Assembly: GCA_036395835.1 (NCBI GenBank) | Contig: DASWCW010000225.1 | Location: forward strand, 1 to 7,733 | Length of the DNA stretch: 7,733 bases | Direction: 5' to 3' | From: AP-16 sp036395835 | GTDB lineage: Bacteria > Pseudomonadota > Alphaproteobacteria > Rhizobiales > Xanthobacteraceae | Shown: piece by piece, positions 1 to 5,413 of the stretch | How the letters are laid out: every line of letters begins with the position of its first letter | Position numbering within the stretch: position 1 is the stretch's first letter | Program-made: the position numbers and the translations under genes | The notes under the pieces: generated by a model | What the model saw: the letters and a program-made list of their open reading frames with translations, nothing else | Told to the model about the DNA's origin: nothing | Database searches by the model: none

Positions 1-249
1 CGTGAGCGCTTCAAGCAAGCGCGCACGAATTTATACCAAGGCGATGCGCTGCTCGGTAGATCCGACATGCTGCCCCGGCGGGGGAAGAATCGGCACCTAG
101 CACGTGCCATCAGAAAAAGCAGGCGAAGGCGGGTGGCCGCGGGACGAGCCCTGTGTCTCCGGGAAACCCCCTAGGGAGCTTATCTGAATTTCCACCCTTC
201 TCGCGCCAAGTTACCAGTGCGCATCGATCGTGTCCTGGAGGGATAAGCC
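1..249. other. Non-coding leader upstream of the fixK-type gene
   Basis: I see no convincing gene here. Three short inverted repeats are visible: GCGCTT/AAGCGC at 6-22, CCCCG/CGGGG at 73-83, and GGCAC/GTGCC at 92-108. None is followed by a T tract, so none is called a terminator. The stretch contains no TTG trinucleotide on the plus strand. An FNR/FixK box (TTG-N8-CAA) is therefore absent, and FixK autoregulation through such a box is not supported. A strong Shine-Dalgarno, GGAGGG at 237-242, lies 7 nt before the ATG at 250. No sigma-70 promoter could be assigned with confidence. Confidence 0.5.
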
Positions 250-930
250 ATGCTGATGCGCACCGCACCTCAAGTGGCCAGGCAGCCGGCCCGGCAATTT
301 CCGATCTGGAAACACAATGGCAACACGATCGCCGATTCGATCGAGCTCATGGGTGCGCGGATGCCCTATGCGCGCAACGTGGAGATTTACGGCGAAGGCG
401 AGCCGGCCGACTACGTCTACAAGGTGATCGGCGGCGCGGTGCGCATCACCAAGCTGCTCGACGATGGCCGCCGGCAAGTGACCGCGTTCCATCTGCCGGG
501 CGAGATCTTCGGCCTCGAGCTGGGCAAGGAGCACCGCTTTTCCGCGGAGGCGATCACCGAGTCGCGCATTCTGGTCGTCAAGCGCAGCACCGTGCTGGCG
601 CTTGCGGGCCGCGACGGGGAAGTCGCGCGGCAGCTTTGGGCGCTGACCGCCGATGCGCTGCAGCGCGTTCAGGACCATATGCTGGTGCTCGGCTGCATGA
701 ACGCCAGGGAGCGCGTGGCGAATTTTCTGCTGCAATTGGCCAAGAGCGTGTCCGGCGACGAGCTGGAGCTGCCGATGTCGCGCCAGGACATCGCCGATTA
801 CCTCGGGCTCACGATCGAGACCGTGTCGCGCACCATGACGCAGCTCGAGAACGACGCTGCGATCAGGCTGCCGACCTCCCGCCGCATCGTGCTGCGCAAC
901 CGTGCGGCGCTCGGCCGCCTGAACGCCTGA
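250..930 (+). CDS. fixK: CRP/FNR-family transcriptional regulator, FixK type
   Basis: This 226-residue protein is a DNA-binding activator of low-oxygen genes in the FixK/FNR branch of the CRP superfamily. The cyclic-nucleotide-binding-like beta-roll covers about residues 40-120 and includes the LPGEIFGLE stretch at 82-90. The dimerisation helix follows at about 122-160. The C-terminal helix-turn-helix spans about 174-200 (SRQDIADYLGLTIETVSRTM). Its recognition helix carries E190, S193 and R194, the E--SR pattern that reads TTGAT half-sites in FNR/FixK proteins. The N-terminal cysteine ligands of FNR and FnrN are missing, and Cys149 is the only cysteine, so direct oxygen sensing by a [4Fe-4S] cluster is not expected. 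In rhizobia FixK is normally controlled by FixLJ, which is not in this window. The start at 250 is supported by GGAGGG with a 7-nt spacer. The convergent neighbour hemN has two matching boxes upstream and is a likely target. The family is certain; the FixK label rather than another FNR subgroup is an inference. Confidence 0.9.
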   Translation: MLMRTAPQVARQPARQFPIWKHNGNTIADSIELMGARMPYARNVEIYGEGEPADYVYKVIGGAVRITKLLDDGRRQVTAFHLPGEIFGLELGKEHRFSAEAITESRILVVKRSTVLALAGRDGEVARQLWALTADALQRVQDHMLVLGCMNARERVANFLLQLAKSVSGDELELPMSRQDIADYLGLTIETVSRTMTQLENDAAIRLPTSRRIVLRNRAALGRLNA

Positions 931-990
931 GCGGCAGCATCCGGCGTCGATTCTGTCTGGATCCGGATCACGCCTTCAATGCCTACTCGC

Positions 991-1071
991 CGATCGTTTA
1001 GGCCTGCTGCCTGATCGATCGGCCCCACCCCCGGCCAAGTCACGCGGAACGACTTGGTTGGGGATTTTTTT
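991..1071 (+). terminator. Two-hairpin terminator region after fixK
   Basis: Two hairpins lie between the convergent fixK and hemN genes. The first (991-1021) pairs CGATCGTTTAGGC with GCCTGATCGATCG around a 5-nt loop, with one T-T mismatch and one G-T wobble. The second (1035-1057) has a perfect 7-bp stem CCAAGTC/GACTTGG. A flanking CCCC (1023-1026) could extend it by pairing with GGGG (1060-1063). It is followed by seven T residues at 1065-1071, which fits Rho-independent termination of plus-strand transcription from fixK. The T tract is on the wrong side for the minus-strand hemN transcript, although the hairpins could still protect its 3' end. Confidence 0.7.
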
Positions 1072-1077
1072 GGGCGC

Positions 1078-2424
1078 TCACACGGCGAGCGAGTGCCGCG
1101 CCTTTCCCTCGCGCAGGTAGACGTCGAAGGCCGCCGCCACGACCCGCACGAACGGCTGGCCCTGCCCGGTCACCCGGATCCGCTGCGCCTCGCGCTCGAC
1201 CAACCCCTGGCGCTGAAGCAACGCGAGCGCCTCTAGCTCCGGCTCGAACCGGCCGCGGCTCGACCCTTTTACCTCGCCGGCGATCGCATCGAGATCGACC
1301 TCGAAGTCGCACAGGATGCGCTCGATGATGCGGCCGTGGATGCGATCTTCCTCGGACAGCGCGATGCCCCTTGCGGTCGCGGGCCGGCCGGCGTTGATCG
1401 CCGCCGAATAGGCGCGGATCGCGGGGGTGTTCTGCACAAAACCCTGCGGCAGCCGGCCGATCGCCGAGGCGCCGAGGCCGATCAGCGCGTCGGCGCCGTC
1501 CGTCGTGTACCCCTGGAAATTGCGGCGCAGCCGGCCCGCGCGGGCCGCGACCGCCAGATCGTCGTCGGGCAGCGCGAAATGATCGAGGCCGATCGCCTGG
1601 TAGCCGAGCGCCAGCAGCATCGCGCGCGCGGCCTCGGCCTGGTCCAATCGCTCGCCGGCGCCGGGCAGCGCCGCGGCGTCGATCAGGCGCTGGTGCGGCT
1701 TGAGCCAGGGGACGTGCGCATAGCCGAACAGCGCGATGCGCCGCGGCTGCAGCGTGGCGGCAGCCCGGGCGCTCTCGCGGACGTCGTGCGCGCTTTGTCT
1801 GGGCAGGCCGTACATCAGGTCGAAATTCATGCTGGGAATGCCGACCTCGCGCAGCATCCCCACGGCGCGGCTCACCGTCTCGAACGGCTGCACCCGGCCG
1901 ATCGCCTCCTGGACCTGCGGCGTGAAATCCTGCACGCCGAGGCTGACGCGGTTGAACCCGATCTGCGCGAGCGCCTGCGCCAGGGCACGGTCGACGCGCC
2001 GCGGATCGAGCTCGATGGCGTGCTCGCGGACCTGCGAGAAATCGAAGCGCTCGCGAAGCCTCGCCGTAAGATCGATCAGGGCGGCGGGGCCGAGGATCGA
2101 GGGCGTGCCGCCGCCCCAATGGATGTGCAGGATTTTTCGCCCGCCGAGATGCCGCGCCAGCAGCGCGATCTCGCCGGCGAGTTTTTCGGCATAGGCTCGC
2201 AGCGGCTCCGGCCGCCGCACCATCTTGGTGTGACAGCCGCAATAGAGGCAGAGCTGGGCGCAATAGGGCACATGGATGTAGAGCGACAACGTCGCCGCCG
2301 CGGGAAGCGCGGCCAGCCAATCCGCATAGGTCTCGGGGCCGATCGCGGCGGAAAAATGCGGCGCGGTCGGGTAGGACGTGTAGCGGGGAACCTTGTGCTC
2401 GGCCAGCGCCAGCGCGTTCAACAT
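1078..2424 (-). CDS. hemN: Oxygen-independent coproporphyrinogen III oxidase (radical SAM)
   Basis: HemN decarboxylates two propionates of coproporphyrinogen III to give protoporphyrinogen IX without oxygen, using S-adenosylmethionine and a [4Fe-4S] cluster in the cytoplasm. From the chosen start the protein is 448 residues, close to E. coli HemN (457). Family landmarks in order are PRYTSYPT near the N-terminus, LYIHVPYC preceding the cluster motif, CAQLCLYCGC (the CxxxCxxC radical SAM cysteines plus the extra Cys), HWGGGTPS, ELDPR, FNRVSLGVQDF, FDLMYGLP, DHFALPDDDL, RNFQGYTT and a C-terminal HemN domain. An in-frame ATG at 2460 would add 12 residues. It overlaps a FixK box (2460-2473) and has no Shine-Dalgarno, so I prefer the ATG at 2424. 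That ATG is followed directly by TTG, and GGGAG lies just upstream at 2426-2430; TTG at 2421 is also possible. Regulation by FixK under low oxygen is inferred from the two boxes. Confidence 0.95.
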   Translation of the reverse strand: MLNALALAEHKVPRYTSYPTAPHFSAAIGPETYADWLAALPAAATLSLYIHVPYCAQLCLYCGCHTKMVRRPEPLRAYAEKLAGEIALLARHLGGRKILHIHWGGGTPSILGPAALIDLTARLRERFDFSQVREHAIELDPRRVDRALAQALAQIGFNRVSLGVQDFTPQVQEAIGRVQPFETVSRAVGMLREVGIPSMNFDLMYGLPRQSAHDVRESARAAATLQPRRIALFGYAHVPWLKPHQRLIDAAALPGAGERLDQAEAARAMLLALGYQAIGLDHFALPDDDLAVAARAGRLRRNFQGYTTDGADALIGLGASAIGRLPQGFVQNTPAIRAYSAAINAGRPATARGIALSEEDRIHGRIIERILCDFEVDLDAIAGEVKGSSRGRFEPELEALALLQRQGLVEREAQRIRVTGQGQPFVRVVAAAFDVYLREGKARHSLAV

Positions 2425-2459
2425 GCTCCCGCTTGTGTGCCGAACGTGCGCCCGCGGCA

Positions 2460-2473
2460 TTGATCGGGGTCAA
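2460..2473. promoter_or_regulatory. FixK/FNR box, hemN-proximal
   Basis: TTGATCGGGGTCAA matches the FNR/FixK pattern TTGAT-N4-(A/G)TCAA, with one TTGAT and one TTGAC half-site. Its centre is at 2466.5. If it acted at the class II position (-41.5) for hemN, transcription would begin at about 2425, directly at the preferred start codon, giving an essentially leaderless mRNA. If hemN is driven by the distal box instead, this site lies just downstream of the start point and could modulate or repress. That is inference; the motif match is direct. Confidence 0.8.
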
Positions 2474-2510
2474 AGTCGGGCCGGAAAGCTTGCGGCGATC
2501 GGCCCCTTCG

Positions 2511-2524
2511 TTGATCCAGGTCAA
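2511..2524. promoter_or_regulatory. FixK/FNR box, hemN-distal
   Basis: TTGATCCAGGTCAA is a strong match to the FixK/FNR consensus and is identical to the proximal box at 12 of 14 positions. Its centre (2517.5) predicts a hemN start point at about 2476 in class II geometry. The resulting leader of about 50 nt would include the GGGAG at 2426-2430, which makes this the more conventional activator site. The nearly symmetric site could also act rightward, but only a gene remnant lies on that side. Confidence 0.82.
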
Positions 2525-2542
2525 CGGTCGCGGGTCGGGGCC

Positions 2543-2782
2543 GATGACGCCGATCGCGTCGGATCGCAGATGCGCAAGATGAAGATCGACGATTTCATGA
2601 CCCGGAACGGCTGGATCCGCGAGGACGGCCGCATCATGCGCGACATGGTTCTGCAGCAAGTGAAATCGCCGGCGGAATCCCGCTATCCGTTCGATTATTT
2701 CAAGACGCTGGCCAGGATTCCGGCCGAGGCGGCGTTCCGTCCCCTGGAGGAGGGCGGCTGCCCGCATGCCAAGAAGAGCTGA
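2543..2782 (+). pseudogene. 3' remnant of a branched-chain amino acid-type ABC transporter substrate-binding protein
   Basis: The reading frame ending at TGA 2780-2782 encodes a segment that looks like the last 75-80 residues of the periplasmic substrate-binding proteins of HAAT/LivK-type ABC transporters (usually close to 400 residues). Recognisable elements in order are DDADRV..QMRKMKIDDF, NGWIREDGR.MRDM, VKSPAESRYPFDYFK, IPAEAAFRPL and the terminal EGGCPHAKKS. In intact homologues these parts correspond to the final helix, a strand pair and the conserved GGCP tail. The signal peptide and both periplasmic lobes are absent, and the resemblance stops at about 2543, just 19 bp past the distal FixK box. 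The frame stays open further upstream, but that translation is unlike the family. An ATG at 2570 could start a 70-residue peptide, but there is no good Shine-Dalgarno and it could not fold as a binding protein. The family assignment is by recognition, without alignment. Confidence 0.75.
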
Positions 2783-3078
2783 GGCGGCCGCTGTAGGGCG
2801 GCGGTACTGGGATGCCGGACCTTGCTGCATCGCACCGTAAGGTTCCGGAAGAACTTGTCAAAATATGCTGGTAAGAAGATGGCGAGCACCATAAGCGTGA
2901 CACCGACCTCGTGTCCCGGGCATAGCGCGTCACGAAGTGGTGCGCTGCTGAGCCGGGACCCAATAGTGAATGGCGAGGTGCCAGGTCGAGCAATGCAGAT
3001 GGACCCCGGATCGGCGGTGCATCGCTTACGCGCCGCACCGCGTCCGAGGAACGCAAAAGAATATTTAGGGAAACGCCA
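2783..3078. other. Intergenic region with inverted repeats, upstream of the glutamate synthase-like gene
   Basis: I find no supportable gene in this stretch, which is visibly less GC-rich than its surroundings. Three inverted repeats stand out. CCGGACCTT (2815-2823) pairs with AAGGTTCCGG (2839-2848) with a one-base bulge. A hairpin at 2924-2946 has ten pairs, two of them G-T wobbles, around a GAA loop. GCGGTGC (3014-3020) pairs with GCACCGC (3035-3041). None is followed by a T tract. The promoter of the downstream gene should lie here, but no convincing -35/-10 pair with normal spacing was found. AGGGA at 3067-3071 serves as the ribosome binding site for the ATG at 3079. A small structured RNA or a leader element is possible but unproven. 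Confidence 0.4.
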
Positions 3079-4746
3079 ATGTCTGTCCTGGATCTCGTGC
3101 CGTCGCGGTACTACGCCCTCGTCGGGGCGATCTTCGTCACCCTGGTCGGGCTCGCCGCGGCGCTGATCGATTGGCGCTGGCTCTTGCTCGCCGGCGCCGC
3201 CGGTCTCGTCAGCGCGGTCGGCGTTCACGACGTGCTGCAGACGCGCCACGCGGTCTTGCGCAACTATCCGATCCTCGCCCACATCCGCTTCTTCTTCGAG
3301 ACGATCCGGCCGGAGATCCGCCAATATCTGCTCGAGGGCGACAACGAGGCGGTGCCGTTCTCGCGCGCGCAGCGTTCGCTGGTCTATCAGCGCGCCAAGA
3401 ACGTCGAGGACCGCCAGCCGTTCGGCACCGGCAAGGACGTGTATCTGGCCGGCTACGAATGGATCAATCATTCGCTGCGCCCGGTGCACATCGAGAACGC
3501 CGATTTCCGCGTGATGGTCGGCGGCAAGGACTGCAAGCAGCCCTATTCCTGCTCCGTGTTCAACATTTCGGCGATGAGCTTCGGCGCGCTCTCGGCGAAT
3601 GCGGTGCGCGCGCTCAACAAGGGCGCCAAGCTCGGCGGCTTCGCCCACGACACCGGCGAGGGCTCGATCAGCCGCTATCACCGCGAGTTCGGCGGCGACC
3701 TGATCTGGGAGATCGGCAGCGGCTATTTCGGCTGCCGCACGCCGGACGGCAGGTTCGATCCGGAAAAATTCGCCATGCAGGCGCGTGAGCCGCAGGTGAA
3801 GATGATCGAGCTCAAGATCTCGCAGGGCGCCAAGCCCGGCCACGGCGGCGTGCTGCCGGGCGCCAAGGTGACGCCGGAGATCGCCGAGGCGCGCGGGGTC
3901 ATGGTCGGCGTCGACTGCCTGTCGCCGCCGGGGCACTCGGCGTTCTCGACCCCGCTCGAGCTCTTGAGCTTCATCCTGCAGCTGCGCGAGCTGTCCGGCG
4001 GCAAGCCGATCGGCTTCAAGTTCTCGCTCGGCCATCCGTGGGAGTTCTTCGGCATCTGCAAGGCGATGCTGGAGACCGGCATCGTCCCGGACTTCATCGT
4101 GGTCGACGGCGGCGAGGGCGGCACCGGCGCGGCGCCGATCGAGTTCACCGACCACATCGGCACGCCGCTGCAGGAAGCGCTGCTGCTGGTGCACAACACC
4201 CTGGTCGGGCTCAACCTGCGCGACCGCATTCGGCTCGGCGCCAGCGGCAAGATCATCTCCGCGTTCGATCTGGCGCGCACGCTGGCGCTCGGCGCCGACT
4301 GGGGCAACGCGGCGCGCGGCTTCATGTTCGCGCTCGGCTGCATCCAGTCGCTCTCGTGCCACACCGGCCATTGCCCGACCGGAGTGACGACGCAGGACAA
4401 GGTGCGCCAGCGCGCGCTCGTCCCCGAGGACAAGGCGACGCGCGTCTACAATTTCCACCGCAACACGCTGTTCGCGCTCGCCGAGCTCACCGGCGCCGCC
4501 GGGCTCTCGCACCCGGGCGAGCTCGAGCCGCGCCACATCGTACGCCGCATCTCCGGCCACGAGATCCGCCTCGTCGCCAATCTCTACAAGTTCCTCAAGC
4601 CCGGCGAGCTGTTGACCAATCCCAAGGCGCATGCGGTCTACGAATATTACTGGCCGCTGGCCACAGCCAAGAGCTTCGACCCGCACCCGGGCTCGGACGA
4701 GCACCTGGTGATGGCGGAATACCGGCGGCAGGGGATGCGGGCTTAG
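3079..4746 (+). CDS. Membrane-anchored FMN-binding glutamate synthase-domain protein
   Basis: This 555-residue protein is a stand-alone version of the FMN-binding central domain of glutamate synthase (Glu_synthase family, COG0069 type). Two hydrophobic segments at about 11-29 and 33-49 predict an N-terminal membrane hairpin. The catalytic TIM barrel follows, with FNISAMSFGALS (161-172), HDTGEGSIS (190-198), SQGAKPGHGGVLPG (248-261) and VVDGGEGGTGAAP (341-353). C421, C427 and C432 form the C-x5-C-x4-C set that binds the [3Fe-4S] cluster in glutamate synthase, followed by PTGVTTQ. The N-terminal glutamine amidotransferase domain, the C-terminal GXGXG domain and any GltD-like NADPH subunit are missing. 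Ammonia source, electron donor and true product are therefore unknown. Homologues of this architecture are widespread and usually annotated only by domain. It could be an amino-acid oxidoreductase rather than a true glutamate synthase. The start is supported by AGGGA with a 7-nt spacer. It appears monocistronic. Confidence 0.92.
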   Translation: MSVLDLVPSRYYALVGAIFVTLVGLAAALIDWRWLLLAGAAGLVSAVGVHDVLQTRHAVLRNYPILAHIRFFFETIRPEIRQYLLEGDNEAVPFSRAQRSLVYQRAKNVEDRQPFGTGKDVYLAGYEWINHSLRPVHIENADFRVMVGGKDCKQPYSCSVFNISAMSFGALSANAVRALNKGAKLGGFAHDTGEGSISRYHREFGGDLIWEIGSGYFGCRTPDGRFDPEKFAMQAREPQVKMIELKISQGAKPGHGGVLPGAKVTPEIAEARGVMVGVDCLSPPGHSAFSTPLELLSFILQLRELSGGKPIGFKFSLGHPWEFFGICKAMLETGIVPDFIVVDGGEGGTGAAPIEFTDHIGTPLQEALLLVHNTLVGLNLRDRIRLGASGKIISAFDLARTLALGADWGNAARGFMFALGCIQSLSCHTGHCPTGVTTQDKVRQRALVPEDKATRVYNFHRNTLFALAELTGAAGLSHPGELEPRHIVRRISGHEIRLVANLYKFLKPGELLTNPKAHAVYEYYWPLATAKSFDPHPGSDEHLVMAEYRRQGMRA

Positions 4747-4774
4747 GGGGAACTGCCTGATCGCATCGAGCGAC

Positions 4775-4817
4775 GCTTGGCTCACGACGGGCCACCCTCT
4801 CCCGCAAGGGGAGAGGG
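4775..4817. repeat. Palindromic intergenic repeat, copy 1 (left-truncated)
   Basis: The right half is a perfect 9-bp hairpin, CCCTCTCCC/GGGAGAGGG, around GCAAG (4795-4817). The 43-bp unit beginning GCTTGGCTC is repeated at 5320-5362 in the same orientation with three mismatches. The left part of the fuller copy 2 (5297-5319) is not recognisable here. It resembles the short dispersed palindromes common between genes in Bradyrhizobium and relatives. Placed 28 bp after the glutamate synthase-like stop codon, it may stabilise or end that mRNA. Confidence 0.85.
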
Positions 4818-4871
4818 GAGAAACGCATGCGGCGCGGCTTCAATTCGGACCTTGGCCGCGAGCGAGACGCC

Positions 4872-5246
4872 ATGAAAATTCGCCCAATCAGGACCAAAGC
4901 GGATTATCGGGCGGCTCTGAAGGAAGCAGAGCGCCTATGGCATGCCGAGCCTGGCACTGCGCAGGGGGACCGCGTGGACGTGCTGGTGACGCTCATCGAG
5001 GCCTATGAGGCGAAGCACCAGCCGATTCCCGCGCCCGACCCGATCGCGGCGATCGAGTTCATGATGGAGCAGAAAGGATTGAGCCGGCGCGAGCTCGAGC
5101 CGGCGATCGGTAGTCGTGGTCGGGTATCCGAGATTCTCAGCCGCAAGCGTCCATTGACGCTCCCGATGGTGCGGGAGTTGAGCGCGCTGCTGCAGATTCC
5201 GGCCGAGGTGCTCATCCAGCCATACGAAACGCGGTCGGCGGCTTGA
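4872..5246 (+). CDS. HigA-type helix-turn-helix protein, orphan antitoxin-like
   Basis: The 124-residue product resembles the HigA antitoxin family (COG5499 type, XRE fold). These proteins bind DNA as dimers and normally neutralise and co-repress a HigB/RelE-like mRNA-cleaving toxin. Residues 1-50 form the N-terminal helical part (KIRPIRTKADYRAAL at 2-16). The helix-turn-helix covers about 58-92, with IEFMMEQKGLSRREL followed by the family's IGS..RVSEILSRKRPLTL signature. The last helix pair ends near 115. No toxin gene lies on either side: upstream are 80 bp of repeat, and downstream genes converge. The start at 4872 fits where family members usually begin. An in-frame ATG at 4827 would add 15 residues; it has GGGGAG nearby, but that sequence belongs to or abuts the palindromic repeat. 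It may be a solitary regulator or a relic of a toxin-antitoxin pair. Confidence 0.85.
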   Translation: MKIRPIRTKADYRAALKEAERLWHAEPGTAQGDRVDVLVTLIEAYEAKHQPIPAPDPIAAIEFMMEQKGLSRRELEPAIGSRGRVSEILSRKRPLTLPMVRELSALLQIPAEVLIQPYETRSAA

Positions 5247-5296
5247 GGCGGCCGAATAGCCGCGCTGGGTCCGGACGGTATCAGCCGGATGATTCG

Positions 5297-5362
5297 ACCC
5301 CTCACCCGGCTCGTTGCTCGCTTGGCTCGCAACGAGCCACCCTCTCCCGCAAGGGGAGAGGG
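5297..5362. repeat. Palindromic intergenic repeat, copy 2 (fuller copy, two hairpins)
   Basis: This copy begins ACCCCTCACCCG and contains two adjacent hairpins. The first is a perfect 10-bp stem GGCTCGTTGC/GCAACGAGCC (5308-5317 with 5329-5338) around an 11-nt loop. The second is CCCTCTCCC/GGGAGAGGG (5340-5348 with 5354-5362) around GCAAG. Positions 5320-5362 match copy 1 (4775-4817) with three mismatches. It sits between the convergent ends of the HigA-like gene and tonB, where it could act as a barrier to read-through or protect 3' ends. No T tract follows on either strand. Confidence 0.87.
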
Positions 5363-5413
5363 AAGAAGCGCTCACGGCTGCGCTGTCTCTCATCATCTCC
5401 CCTCCCGTAAACC

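Noticed and set aside
177..200. AGCTTATCTGAATTTCC, faintly like the FixJ-binding region of rhizobial fixK promoters as I remember it.
   Set aside because: The core differs, and its distance to the start codon leaves little room for a promoter. My memory of the consensus is not exact enough to support a site.
2422..2460. Use of the ATG at 2460 as the hemN start, giving 460 residues.
   Set aside because: It overlaps a FixK box, lacks a Shine-Dalgarno, and the 12 extra residues precede the usual family N-terminus. The ATG at 2424 (or the adjacent TTG) is preferred.
1336..2463. Plus-strand open frame of 375 codons opposite hemN.
   Set aside because: It is an antisense shadow of hemN with biased composition and no family resemblance.
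2855..2883. TTGTCA followed by an A/T-rich stretch as a sigma-70 promoter for the glutamate synthase-like gene.
   Set aside because: No acceptable -10 hexamer occurs at 16-18 bp spacing.
2695..4785. Long minus-strand open frame opposite the glutamate synthase-like gene.
   Set aside because: It is a low-complexity, Arg/Ala/Glu-rich antisense reading of a GC-rich gene, with no recognisable domain. The plus-strand gene is unambiguous.
4775..5362. The two palindromic repeats considered as a CRISPR array or as ends of an insertion sequence.
   Set aside because: There are only two copies, 545 bp apart, in direct orientation. No transposase gene or regular spacers are present, and the enclosed gene is a HigA-like regulator.
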